Shown here: piece after piece, positions 36,201 through 47,708 of the stretch | Position numbering within the stretch: position 1 is the first letter of the stretch | How the letters are laid out: every line of letters begins with the position of its first letter | Assembly: GCA_902729315.2 (NCBI GenBank) | Contig: LR746270.1 | Coordinates: 5,628,221-5,692,220, forward strand | DNA length: 64,000 nucleotides | Source: Spirodela intermedia | Taxonomy: Eukaryota; Streptophyta; Magnoliopsida; Alismatales; Araceae | Direction: 5' to 3' | The notes under the pieces: model-generated | Told to the model about the DNA's origin: nothing | The model's input: the letters and a program-made list of their open reading frames with translations, nothing else | Database searches by the model: none | Program-made: the position numbers and the translations under genes

Positions 36201-37014
36201 CCATGCCTCCAGAGTGATTCGGCATGTTACCATCCGCAGGAGTGGGCTCAGACGTCGACTGATTCAGCTGAGCAGTCTCCGGCAATTCTTTGAGAAGGCG
36301 GCTGCGGTCGATTCCCATGACCATCAGTCTCGCCTTCCCGCTGACCACGAACTCTTCCAAATCCACGCCTCCGTTGGCTTCAGCTATACACCGCATCGCC
36401 CTCTCAACAGCGGATATAGCGCCGTCCTCACCACCAAGCTCATTCAGAGCCTCCTTCTCCGCGGGTGAGGCTGAGGACTGGTCGCCCTCCAGCTTCCTGA
36501 GGACCGCGGCGGAATCAATTGCGGTGAAGGGGACTCTCTCCAGGAGGCAAACGGCCACCATTGTGCGCACCACCGCCAGCCGGTCGCCCGCGCCTCCCTC
36601 GACGATGAGGGAGGATCTCTCCCCGCGAGACCGCTGCGACTGCTGCCCATCGTCACCGGATCGCTTCGCCCGCGTCCTGGGAAAGGGAGAGTGGGGCTCC
36701 GGGTGAAGGCGGCGGCGAGGGTTTGCAGAACCAGCGTCCACCGGGGGCCGAGAGGTTGGTACAGGGACGGGATTCGGCCTCGTCGTGGGAACAAAAGGGC
36801 GACGGTTTACAGCAGCGATGAGGCGGAGGAAGATGTCGAGGGAGGAGACGAGGTCGGGGACGAGCGGCTGGATGGAGGAGATGAGATCCTCCTGGGCAAC
36901 GCGGCGAGCCTCGATGCGTTCCTCCAGCTGCTGCCGCATCACCTTCAGCGTGGCCAAGTCCTCCCCTCCTACTCCGCCGCCGTCTGCGACGGTGGCGGAC
37001 GGCTGTGACTCCAT
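30263..37014 (-). CDS. MTA: MTA (METTL3-like) mRNA N6-adenosine methyltransferase, seven exons
   Basis: Minus-strand exons 37014-35791, 34320-34222, 33835-33752, 33624-33269, 31073-30857, 30700-30621 and 30509-30263 join in frame to 768 residues, slightly longer than Arabidopsis MTA (about 685). The N-terminal 408 residues (exon 1) are charged, then Pro/Gly-rich with low-complexity [12 protein letters not shown] Cys/His-rich region follows ([12 protein letters not shown], then [19 protein letters not shown]). The MT-A70 domain starts near 500. Its catalytic DPPW is at 540-543, within [20 protein letters not shown], and [20 protein letters not shown] follows. The C-terminal tail is Ser/Pro-rich. 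MTA with MTB writes m6A on nuclear pre-mRNA using S-adenosylmethionine. Intron 4 is long (2.2 kb). All splice sites are GT..AG; the exon 1 donor (AAG then GTCTGG) is weak. Its 5' end faces the telomerase-RNA candidate across about 870 bases. Confidence 0.96.
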
Positions 37015-37885
37015 GACGACGGCAACGAGCGACCAAAGGCCTCAGCTTCCGGGAGTCGCCGTCTCGTTTTATTCACCGCAGAGTCGGCGGCGGGGCGGCG
37101 ACGGTGGGATCGGCGAGTGTTTCTTCGAAAAACCCAACTGATTTCACAAATAATTACATTTTTCCCACTCAAATCAAACACCATTTCTACTCTGCTACGA
37201 AGAAATCGGCCTGATTAATTATTTTTTAAAAACCTGGGTTTTCGTTTTATGATCTTATAATCGCCCATTTCGAAAAAAAATACTTTTTGAAAGGAAAATC
37301 CAAATCCATCTATGTATTTTCCAGCGCCTCCTCGTTGATTTTTTTTCCCAAAAATGTTAAATTAATTCAACTTAAAAATTAAAAATTATAAAACTACACG
37401 AAAAATATTTAAAAGAAAAAAAAATAATTCAAGAAGCTCAAGCTACTGCTTCCAAGCTCGAAAGTAGAGGCTTTGCCTCGTTCAAGGATTCATCCCACGC
37501 TTTCAAAACCAGGCAAAAATGCAACTTTTATCGACTCTCTCCCATCCGTGTTAAACCCTGAGAGCCCCATCAAGTCAAACCCAGAAACCAAAGATTTTTT
37601 ACCCAGAACATCAACGGTCAAGCATGTCCGGCAACTCACAGTATCCTCTTAAATAATCAGAGGGCAGACCTGGCGATGATCCATCATCGTCAAGTTGCAC
37701 GCCCTACTTCTCCCTCCCCTCTCTCTCACTCGCTCCATGGAGTTCAAATGCGGCGGGCAAGAGAGAGTAAAGTCAAAGGGGCGCCCATATGAGTGGAGGA
37801 TTGAGATGGGGGCGGGGGGGGGCGTGTATGCTACTGGTTGAGGGGTTAACGAAGATGTAAGGAGGTTGCTGAGTGAGTTGACCAA
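37015..37885. other. Bidirectional intergenic region between MTA and the telomerase RNA candidate
   Basis: The first 120 bases are GC-rich (MTA 5' UTR and promoter side), then AT-rich, then GC-mixed from 37640. No coding region is recognisable. The open frame at 37649-37909 overlaps the USE and is not believed. Confidence 0.45.
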
Positions 37886-37896
37886 ATCCCACATCG
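37886..37896 (+). promoter_or_regulatory. Upstream sequence element (USE) of plant snRNA-type genes
   Basis: The sequence ATCCCACATCG matches the plant USE consensus RTCCCACATCG at all 11 positions. USEs drive U-snRNA and other small non-coding RNA genes. I saw no other exact copy in the window on either strand. Confidence 0.85.
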
Positions 37897-37923
37897 GTAA
37901 ATCTTTCAAGTGAGATATGGTTC

Positions 37924-37931
37924 ATATGTAT
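37924..37931 (+). promoter_or_regulatory. TATA-like box at Pol III spacing
   Basis: ATATGTAT begins 28 bases after the USE ends. In plants this short (about three helical turns) USE-TATA spacing specifies RNA polymerase III; Pol II snRNA genes have about ten bases more. The box is imperfect. It predicts transcription starting near 37950-37957. Confidence 0.6.
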
Positions 37932-38016
37932 TCGGTACAATAATTTGGCAATCTTCCAGGGGTCGAGTGGGGTTGAGAGGACAGCTGCTCAGACACCCGC
38001 TAACCGGGTAGTCCGA

Positions 38017-38029
38017 TAAACCCTAAACC
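38017..38029 (+). other. Telomere-complementary template of the TR candidate
   Basis: TAAACCCTAAACC is 13 bases of perfect complement to (TTTAGGG)n, long enough for alignment plus one repeat of synthesis. It lies about 64 bases from the inferred 5' end, on the strand set by the USE. Confidence 0.75.
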
Positions 38030-38243
38030 TGACTCTGTTGAGGTCTTCGCCCCACATTCTCACTGAGAAGTGGTGGGTTGGGGGTTGTTTACCCGGCGTT
38101 TAAACTCCCTCCCCACGTTGAGATATATACAAACGCCGATGCCCGCGGCTGCTCCTCTCATCGATTATATTGGCACCACGGGAGCGCTCGCAGGGGGCGG
38201 CGCCGCCAGGTTAGCCGAGGTCCCTCGCCCTCCCAAACCCCTG

Positions 38244-38249
38244 TTTTTT
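38244..38249 (+). terminator. T6 Pol III terminator of the TR candidate
   Basis: Six Ts follow immediately after the 3' strand of the closing stem (ends 38243). No run of four or more Ts lies between the inferred start and this point. Confidence 0.7.
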
Positions 38250-39440
38250 CTTCAACACCGGACTTCCCCGGCACGGCCCCTGCGAGTGAGTGGGCTCTCT
38301 CTCTCTCCCCTTCCGCAGGCTCTCGTTAATGGTGGATTGAAGATGGGTCGCTTTGCATGGTCAAAACCCTCATCCCGCTTGGTCTCCAGGGCAAGAGTTG
38401 GGTCCTGTGATATCAGCCAGGCTCTCGTTTTCTGTTTATTCAAAGATATTTTCAAATCACACGGCTTTGACCTGGCTCCATCTCAGCCTATGATTCATAT
38501 ACTCCTGGCTTAAACATATCATCAATATCATTGATGAGATGACTCCGCCGCAATCTGCAAAATATCATCTCAGCCTCTGCTTTCATCACAAAACCTACCC
38601 CACATCAAGAGCAATAGCCTATGCTTATATAGATATAGATATATATATATATATATCTATATATATGTGGTGAATCCGTTGGTGGGTAGCAGGATTCAAA
38701 AAAAAAAGAAGAAAGAAATGACTTTTAGCCTGTGGGTATTTAAAACAAAATTATCAGAAAATAAAATTAGACCCTGTCTTCTAAGCCTGCCGTTGGAGGG
38801 GAGGGGGAGAGACTGACCGCAAGAGATTAGGGCAGAAGCACTGAAGCTTGATCATGTTCTAATGGATTCCAAGAGGAACCTGTTGACTATTCCAATAAAA
38901 GCTGTTAATTTTAGCAATGACTATAAGCTAATCACTAAATACAGCAATCTGGGCGATTAAAGGGGGGAAATAGGATGTCTCCTCCATCTCCAAACGACCT
39001 GAAGCTTCCATCAGACACCATCAACCCACGGCGATGGCATGGGAGTCGAACAAGAAGCAAGTTTGCAAAAAGCTAGTATGAATCTAGACAAGGTAACCCG
39101 AGCCTCCAAGATACCCATTCCATGGATTGACAGCAAAAATTATTCTATGTTTCAAAAGTGCGCCGCTAGATGTGCACGGTGCAGGCAACGAGAAGCAGGT
39201 GGGTGGAAAGGAAAGAAAATGGCAGGAAGCCAGGCTCTCTGACGTTGACATTCCAAGAATTCCTAGCAGGCCCTTCACGCAGATGCAGCTCCGGACCATG
39301 AACAGACTGACAGCACGCATCTGGAAGACGAATCCCAGCCCTGTTTGTTAGGTACGAAGATTGAAGTAATAAATTTTTTTTGGAGCTCAGAGCTTGGAAC
39401 ATGTTCATCACCTCGTAAAGGGAAGATAGACAGCTGCCAG
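38250..39440. other. Intergenic region and 3' UTR of the RRM gene
   Basis: This holds a TA-rich palindromic microsatellite at 38629-38670 and otherwise unremarkable DNA. The part below 39441 should carry the RRM gene 3' UTR. Open frames at 39039-39490 on both strands show no family resemblance. Confidence 0.4.
38629..38670. repeat. (TA)n-rich palindromic microsatellite
   Basis: TA dinucleotides with GATATAGATATA on the left and ATCTATATATAT on the right, so the whole run can cruciform. Confidence 0.85.
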
Positions 39441-42400
39441 TCAATGCCTCCCACGGGGCCATGCAGATCTCGGGCCAGCATAGCGTGCAAACTGTAGTCT
39501 TAAGGTAGCTGAGTCTCGGTCGTGTTCATCAAACTTGTAGCCTGAAAAGTTAAACCATGGCCGCTTCATGATCCATAAACAGCTCAGAATGGCGGCGTGG
39601 AATTATTTGATGTAGAGACTACAGTTCATCTCTTGAGATCTAATAAACCAGTCGTGCCTGTCTAGATCTAGCAGAATATAAATCCTCAGACAGAGGCTGT
39701 GAACATCAGGGCTTTGGCTCCAACCAATAATTTCCCCAAATACTTCCCTTGGGAAGAACAGAAAGGGAATTGCAGCTGTGAGACCCAGACTTAAGCGAGG
39801 TCAAAGAGTCGAGAAAATCCTCTAAAAAACCCAGAACTGAAGCAGACAGACAGATCAAGGAGAAAGAAACATATTGGGGGGAATATTATTGAAATAAATA
39901 GTAATAACAAATTATTACACGCGATTTCTTCACTCACCTTGTAAGGCTCCAAGTGCAATTGCTGCTTGGCTGGGAGTCAGGAAGTCAGCAAAGCAAAGGA
40001 CATGCGGTTCACCTCCAGGCTGCAGTGAGGATATACGTTGAAGAATCACTTGCCAGCCCAAACAGCTTAGACCATTTAAAATACACTCGGAATGCAAGAC
40101 CATCTTACATGCTTGGACTCCTTGTTGACAATCCTCACCTCTTGAAATCCTACAAAAGGACGAAAAATATCTGCAAGCCTCAAGCTAAGAAAATGGCGCA
40201 GATGGTAACACATAGGAAGTCATAGTTTCCCATTGGAATTCATAGTTACAGGTTGAAGGGCTGATGTGCAAAGGATACGAGAAACTTCCCTGCGACTGCA
40301 ATCCGCAGGGAGACCTTCCACGAATAGTGTATTCGAAGCATCTGGGGGAAGAGACATTTCCTGTCTTCCACCGCTATATCCCACACTCCGGTTCTCCACA
40401 AGACCCACGTTCATCAATCGGGGATCTGCAACATGATGAGTGGAGACTCCTCCACTCGAAGGGCCACCAGAGTCTCCAGCACCATAAGAAGATATTTGCT
40501 GGTGATATCATCTATCAGAATTTCACACAACAACAGACGAAATAAGAAAATAACAAGTACTACAACAGATTTAGAGCATACCCCACTGCGTAGATACTGA
40601 TCATAAGATGCTTCAATTGATTCTGTGTCCCTGATTACTCGTTGTCCGACCCTCTCTTCCTCACGAGGAATATAAGCACCATACTCGGTTCCACCAGGAA
40701 TCTCTTAAAAAATAAAGCAGCTTCAGTCAGCAAGATTTGCGGAAAACACAGCAGTGATAAGATCCAGAGCCCTTAGACTATATTCTCGGACCATGATATG
40801 GCATCCCATTCCTTTCACTCATGATTGATTTGCCCACAGAGGTAAGCCAGCAACGTCACTCCACAGAAAGGGAAAAATAGAAAAAAACGAAAACCGAGGA
40901 GGGGAAAAGGCTGTCTAGGCAACAGTAAGTGTGGAGGCGCTCTGTGTTCGTTTTTGCATTCTTATGTTTTTAATGGCCATTAACGAAGCATGTCCTTTAT
41001 TTGCAAGGTAATACTGTGGTGAACTATCAACTTGTCCTGTCACTTGAGAACCTTAAGGATCACTGCAACATTTATGGAATGCAAAATAAAAGAGGCAATA
41101 GTGATTTTATTCTATCACTCATTATTTTTCTTATACCACCTACAGTAGCCTCATCTCCCCTCTCACGATAGGAAAGGCAAAGGGAACTCCTAAATGTCCA
41201 GGCCTGAATAGCTGAAGAGGAAGAATCCATGGAATGAGCTAATTTCTCTTCAAAGATAATTGATTCCAGACTGATCCGAGTTTTTTCCATTTTGTTGTCA
41301 GGTTCAAGGATGAATTAGGATACCAAAGGATGGTCGATCCTTATCCCAATGGCACATTTGGATGATGGTACTTTTTAAAGCACACGAGTCTTCAATCCGA
41401 TGAAAAATGGAATAAGCCAAGTAAGAATCTATAATCTGTATCTATTTATAAAACTTAGTATTCAGAATAACTGAACAGCATAAGGCCGTCCATCTCCAGC
41501 TCTCACAACCATCTCTCCACTCTTTACACACTATAAAATCATCCAACCAATTCTATCAATTCCCTGATTGGCATGCATCCATACTGATAAGAAAGAAGCA
41601 AGCGACTTTGGGATTTTAGAACGAAACCCCAGCATGACCATGAACAAGCAGAGAACTTTGCTCCCACAGCCAAGATGAAGACCAACAGAACTTCCCAAAA
41701 AATGTAATTAACACGGCTACCATACACAACCATTTTTTCCATTAGTACGTTGTATATATTCAGAAAGAGATAGGAGTCAACAGGAAAACATCCCAGTATC
41801 AAAAAATGAATTTCCTTCATGCAAATGTTCTGACGACCTTTTTCCATGACTTCAAACCATCCCTTGAAGATTTCCAAATAGATCACAACACATTTATATA
41901 AATAGCTACTAAGATTTCACTGACACTGCCAAGCTACTTGCTGCATAAAGCTGCAATGATGCCTCTCAAACCTGCCAAAGAAATAAATCCTTAAATCGAT
42001 GGACAGCACAGTGGATTGTGATGACCAAAGTGAATAACACTAATCTTTTTTTTTTACTCAGTCTTTGTCTATCATAAATTCTTGGACCGGGTCATGTCAG
42101 ACAAGATTAACCAAGCTGTCCGGCCTGCATAAGGACTGAGCCGATAAATTTTCTAATGAATAAAAAGTTATTATGTAGAATAAAACAATGATGCACCATA
42201 TAAATGTCTACATTGGAAAGAATATCACACAGGCAACTGATCAGGCTTGCAGTGACAAATCCAACCTTGATTTGGGTTTATATGAGAGAAGGCACCAATT
42301 GAATTGGGAGTTCAAGAAAAATGGAGATCCTACAATTCAGAAATGATTAAACATGTGCAACTTCAATAGTTAATATAAAAATACAGTAATAGGCTGGAAC

Positions 42401-45380
42401 ATGATACAAGGTGGAAATGTGATTCAAAAGAGAGGCTCAGTGTAAGCTCCTCTTATAATATACAGAGATGATGGTGGCAGAGATTGTGTGAAGTGCACAG
42501 CGTATAATAATAATATTTTTTAGCATCTGCGTAGGGGGAGCATTGATCGATATTTTTGCAGGATTGTATAACTATTAACGTATTCTCGAAAATCATAAGA
42601 GGGTACATGTCGTAAATACCATGGAGAACAATGTGGCATACAGATACAAGAATTTTTAGAAAAGTTCTCAGCTCTTGAGGATGCAGAATTCATATATTTT
42701 AAACAGAAGAAATATATCTTGCAATAGATGGTACGCATTCTGAAGTAGATTGCAGAGAGCATCTGGACCAACAATCACAAAATGAGGCAGAGAATGAATT
42801 TTTCAAGAAGTCAGATCTGATCGCAAAGGCATAGTGCCCTAATGCTATAAAAAAAAAAAGGATCATTTATACAACACCGAATGTAAGACTCAATAGAAAA
42901 AAATTCATCACAATGGCTTCATTTCTTGACAGGTGATGGGAAGCCTTAAAAGGGAAAACAAATGATAAAAATGGATCAAATGTTTCCACGTAGAAGACAC
43001 AATATAAATTCGCAACATTTAATCACCACCCAAAAAAAATCTTTTTTCAATGATCAAATATCTACTTATCTTACTGTCATGAATCTACTTACAACATATC
43101 TTATTTAGGTGAAGACCAAAGAAGGAATCCTACCTTTTTACCATTTTGATTGGGCGGTCTAAATGGATACTGTTAACAGTAACAAGTCCAGCCATGAAAT
43201 TATTTTTTCTCATGATCTAAGAAATGAAAATCAAGCTATCGTATATCACGAATCATCAGCCTCAAATAATGCACATACGATTATGAATACCAACATTTAA
43301 AATCACACAAAGATAGAAAGCTCATAGTCCATGAAACTACATTTCATGGAGGAGACCTTTCAAGCAGGGAATATCCCAAAATATTGGCAAAACAAATGAA
43401 CCCAAAGAAAAATAGGATATAGCTTTTCCCAAATCAAAAGAAGACAACTGCTTCGAGCATTTCAGGAGAACAAGACTGTAGCTCGCTAGACGGATCCAGC
43501 TAAATCATGCAAGTAATGCACCATAGACATTACTGAAGAAAATGCATATTTGACTGAAAATGAAATCCTTATTTTCAGTCAAAATCCTAACTTGCCTTTC
43601 AAATATTATCTTAAGCATCGTTTCATGAGCATTGTTTGTTCAGCATTTTCAATGCCACACACAGAAGATTCTAGTCGCTTTAAGTAAACTCTTATGAAGC
43701 CGGAAAGAAGGGCTTGAGTCACCTAAGGCTTACCTGCTACAAGATTTTCTCTGATATTTGCTTCACTCTATAAAAAATTATAATGTGTTGTCCATTTTGT
43801 AGTCTTTCCCTCTTCCCATAGTAACATGTCTCTTCCTATCTATACTATACTTTATACTTCCTTAAACCTCCCCACCTACAATTTAAGAACGACACCGACC
43901 TCTTTTTACAGAAACAAATATCAAAGGCCTTTTTATGTAGTAAAGAGGATGTTGCTTTGTATCAGGGCACTTCAAAGGAAGCACCGATGTTGCCCAAAGG
44001 CAAAAAAAATAAGCATAACACAAAGAGTAAAGAGTGTTGATATACTCGTTCATAAAGCTCGTATCCCGTGTCATATTACATGACGAAGTAACACAATTTG
44101 AAGGCGGTACACATAACTTATTTCTCAACATTTATCCACAACAGGGAGAGCACTAACTCAACAACAACCAAGAAGAACCTTGTGAATTTATGGTAAAGAA
44201 TGTCCCAAGAAGCAATATTCAAAGGTCGCTAGAAAAATACATTGAAAATTAGCTTAAATTTTCTATTCACCTAAAGTGTTGCACGCCATGACATTAAAAT
44301 AATTCTACACAAAAGGGGGGTAAACATCACAATAACGGCAATATAAAGTGTTACAGAGATGCCAACATCACCAGTGAATGCAGGAAAAAAAATCATCATT
44401 TGACCCGAATGAGATTTCTACCCAGAAGCTTCACAATAAGAAGTGAAACAAAGCCAGCCACTCCTTTGGTGTAAATAAATGCGTATAAGTGAACGCTCTC
44501 CCGAATTAAAATTTGATGAATTTAGTACACAGCATCAGCCCATTATTTCTTTTTTTTTAACAGCACATCATCAATAAAATCAACCGAAACCTTAACATTT
44601 AAGGCATGCGTTCTTCTCTGTCTCCTGCACATTATAAGGTACTAATCATATGGATAAATAACTACCTTTGATATTTAGTCTTTGTCACAACCAGTGCGCT
44701 TAAACAAATATTTGAAACAAACATTGTTTAAAACGTATGCCATCTTCATAAATGTATCCTTCGAAAACCATTTTTTAGGTTTTCGATCTAGTGATTATAA
44801 AACAGTATGGGCGATCCGAAAGACTGCACTTCTATTCTATTTTTCAAGTCTGGATTTGTGCATCTAATTATCACAGAAAATTATTCCCTTATTCATTTAA
44901 TTTTTATTTATTCATAAGCCAAAAAGAATAATCCTTTTTGTTTCAATTTAGGTAGTTACGACTGGTTTGTATATCTCATGACTGAAAGTCATTGCCCTAT
45001 TTAGAAAAAGAGAGAGTCGACTGGTTATAAGTGTTGTGTTCATGTCATTATTTAAAGGGATTGCCCTCTTCTTTTTTTATCCAATTCTGCGTGGTCACAT
45101 TATCTATGCGTAATATTCAAGCTCGCTGAAATGCCGTTAGAAAACTACGAAGAGTTTAATCAACTTTTGACTCTACCCGCCTCAAAAATGCCGCACAAAA
45201 CCCTACGAGAGAGTGCGTTACAAATGAAATCTTCCAAGAGGGCGGAAAAGAGGTCGAGAGGAGCACAGAGATGGACTCACCAGCGTACTCGGAGCGGGCA
45301 CGCTTGACAGGCCCCTGAGAGGATTGCATCGCCCCCGCCTGCGGGCGCCCGTCACTGTACATCCAGTATGCGTCCCCCAT
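39441..45380 (-). CDS. Single-RRM RNA-binding protein, six exons
   Basis: Minus-strand exons 45380-45281, 40703-40582, 40498-40279, 40170-40109, 40019-39938 and 39541-39441 join in frame to 228 residues. The N-terminus (MGDAYWMYSDGRPQ) and the linker (SSYGAGDSGGPSSGG, then SLPPDASNTL) belong to a plant RRM family. The RRM has RNP2 LFVEGLP and RNP1 VLCFADFL, with HIFRPFVGFQEVRIVNKESK between and ATLRLQFAR closing the domain. The family (At2g42240-like) resembles RBPMS/U1A-type proteins with one C-terminal RRM; its RNA target is unknown. Intron 1 is 4.6 kb and contains nothing I recognise. The last exon ends in TGA after SAWPRGRH. A GA/CT microsatellite lies just upstream of the start. Confidence 0.87.
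40704..45280 (-). other. Long first intron of the RRM gene
   Basis: The GT at 45280/45279 and the AAG acceptor at 40706-40704 bound a 4.6-kb AT-rich intron. No exon, RNA gene, transposon domain or long repeat was recognised in it. It may carry a regulatory element or an alternative promoter, but no sequence sign was found. Confidence 0.6.
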
Positions 45381-45445
45381 CTTCCCGATACAAAGCAAAC
45401 GAAGCCGACAAGAAGCGAGGGAGCGGGCGAGCGAGCGAGAGAGAG

Positions 45446-45470
45446 AAATAGAGAGAGAGAGAGAGAGAGA
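45446..45470. repeat. (GA)n microsatellite in the 5' flank of the RRM gene
   Basis: GA dinucleotides on the plus strand, hence CT on the transcribed sense of the RRM gene, about 65 bases upstream of its start codon. Confidence 0.9.
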
Positions 45471-47240
45471 CCACCGCTACTGGAGACGAGCCGCCTCCGC
45501 TTCAATCGGGACTTCCCAGATCGACGACCATTGAGCTTCCCAAATACTGTAGGCCCAGTAGAAGGTTAAATGGGTCTTTAACCATTGACCTTCCCAGATC
45601 ACGAATGCTAAACCAGTTCGCAGTTCACATATGAGTAAAAAAATATATTAATTTATTCATAAATTATTAAAGGAACAGCCCATACCTTCAGTTTAAACCC
45701 AATATATATATATATGAAATAATATATGAAAAGTGATAGGTAATTATTTCACAAATTAGACATATATATATGAAACATAAAATGTTTCAGTTGTTGGAAA
45801 AAATAATCAAAGGTTTTGACATACGAGTCTAACTAAAAAAATGTCATTTAAAAAAATAATGAGGTTTATACTCTCAACTAAGGAAGAGAAAATAATTTGA
45901 AAACAATGAATTAAGGCCAATATTCGTCATATAGTTTTGTAGCTAAATTGAATAATTTTTTGAGTCAGTATGAAAGAAAGATAATTTATAGTTGATTTAA
46001 TATTTTTAACTTAATTATTTTTTAGGTAGTAGTCATATAGTTTGGGAAGTAGATTAGATAATGATCATATATATTTCAAAATCACTCATGAGATATTTAT
46101 CTATAAGAAAATAAAAAATAATGTTAGAATTATCTTGTAAAGACCCAAAATGTGGCCTCTAAAAAGAATTATCTTGTTATTTTAAAAAACCATGTCCAAT
46201 TATTAGAATTAAAAATGAATACGGAGAATTATGCATCAATAGCCAATGGAAAGTAAAGCACTATAGATAGTCAATTATTAGGCGAGAGCTCATCATTTTT
46301 TATGCAGTAGTTCAAATACATAAACAATAATAAAATCAATCATGCTTTTTATATACTCACAATGAGAAAAAGAAAGATCATGTGAAAGAAGAACATTAAT
46401 TCATGAATTCGGTCCTCCCCCCCCCCCCAAAAAAAAAATGTATCAAAATATTTAATAATCACAGCGGATGAGAATGCAAATGCAAATGCAAATATTGGGT
46501 CTTCACAAAGTAGTTTAAATAGATAGTATTTCAGAATTAATTGTGAGGATAAATTAATTACTAAGAAATCAAAATAATGCGAAAAAATGGGGAGATGCTT
46601 AGGACCTCAAAAGAAATAGATCTGCCCATTTTTAAATCATCTATGATGTAAATTGAAAAAAAACTATACAAAAGGCATGTAATTACTACCCGTAGTAGAA
46701 AAAATATTTTCTGAAATATCCAGTTCTTGCAGAGCTGGTCAGATTTTAAAGGCCACTGCATCAGAATTGCCGCTGGGCTCATAGCTACCAAGAATAAAGG
46801 ATTACTATAACGAGAAAAATATAGGAAGGCATGAATTGGGTCTCTAAGTTTCCTTTCCGAATATTTTAATGTAATTTATCAAGAAATCTACAGATTTATA
46901 TGACTCCTCAGGGATTTAAATAGTCAACGGATGAGTTTTTAAGCTTTAATTTCCCTCTAGTATTGGCTCTTTCTCCTAACAGATGAATAAATATGTAGTT
47001 AACCCCCTATTAGGCGTATGATCACAAATATATTGTCCTTGTTCTTCCCCTCGCCGGGGCCATTTTGTGCTCTGGCTCACGCAACCTCTTTCGTGAGGGT
47101 TCTGATCTCCTCCCCTGGGGCATATCGAGAGATTGTTCGATCAATTTCTTCTGTCTGATTCGGCAAAACATTCACAGTTTTCTTTTTCTTTTTCAATTTG
47201 ATCTTCCTCTCTATCGCCGACTGGCTCGGAATCCGGTCTC

Positions 47241-47339
47241 GGAGTCTCCGTAATTCCCCCGAGACTTCGGCGAAGGAGATCGGAGATTTTCGCTGGTCGC
47301 GGAGTCTCCGTTATCCCCCCGAGACTTCGGCGAAGGAGA
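47241..47339 (+). repeat. Tandem duplication, 60-bp period, in the Yippee-like 5' region
   Basis: Bases 47241-47279 and 47301-47339 are almost identical (GGAGTCTCCG, then CCCCGAGACTTCGGCGAAGGAGA), offset by exactly 60. It lies 130-225 bases upstream of the start codon, probably in the 5' UTR. Each unit contains the small palindromes GGAGTCTCC and CCGAGACTTCGG. Confidence 0.85.
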
Positions 47340-47465
47340 CGACGGGAGGATCAGTTTCCCGTCTGAACCGGTCAATGAAGAGACTCGGTGGAAGCCGAAG
47401 TCGACGTCTCTGATACCGCTCCCATTTCTCGTCTTTGAGTAGCAGGCATAGCTCCGGCGGTGCCG

Positions 47466-47671
47466 ATGGCGCAGCAGGCGGGGCCTCGTATCTACTGCTG
47501 CTGCAAATGCCAGAACCGCGTCTCCGTCCACGAGGATATCGTATCCAAAGCTTTTCAGGTGAGTCTCCCCTCTCACGCGATCTCCGTTGTTGATTGATCC
47601 ACCAAGCCAGCGCAGTTTGCCAATCAACTATTAGTTTCCTTCTCCTCAGCCTATGCTCGATCCTTGTTTGC

Positions 47672-47708
<37 letters not shown>

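Larger units (their letters stand above)
37954..38249 (+). ncRNA. TR: Candidate telomerase RNA (TR), Pol III type
   Basis: The USE and TATA predict a start near 37954, and a T6 run at 38244-38249 predicts the 3' end, about 290 nt; Arabidopsis TR is about 268 nt. Bases 38017-38029 read TAAACCCTAAACC, complementary to nearly two plant telomere repeats (TTTAGGG), and so fit a template. The ends pair: 37957-37963 (CAGGGGT) with 38237-38243 (ACCCCTG), directly before the terminator. GAG-A-GGAC at 37975-37982 pairs with GTCCCTC at 38220-38226 with one bulged A. A further short pairing lies between these, giving a long interrupted closing stem like P1 of plant TR. A small hairpin (ACCCG 37995-37999 with CGGGT 38005-38009) sits eight bases before the template, where a template boundary would be. 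A strong hairpin (38050-38075) follows the template, near the expected pseudoknot region. It could be another Pol III RNA, but no U-snRNA, U3, 7SL or MRP signature fits. Confidence 0.75.
45381..47465. other. Intergenic region between the divergent RRM and Yippee-like genes
   Basis: 45381-45600 is GC-rich promoter-side DNA with a (GA)n run at 45446-45470. 45650-46980 is AT-rich with a C10A9 homopolymer pair near 46418-46437 and three TGCAAA units near 46475. From 47040 the sequence is the 5' region of the Yippee-like gene. Confidence 0.45.

Noticed and set aside
35938-37141. Antisense open frames over MTA exon 1
   Set aside because: They are shadows of the real MTA first exon, whose frame carries conserved residues and joins the downstream exons.
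38070-38513. 147-codon plus-strand open frame overlapping the telomerase RNA candidate
   Set aside because: It has no family resemblance, starts inside the RNA candidate's structured region, and has no splice or homology support.
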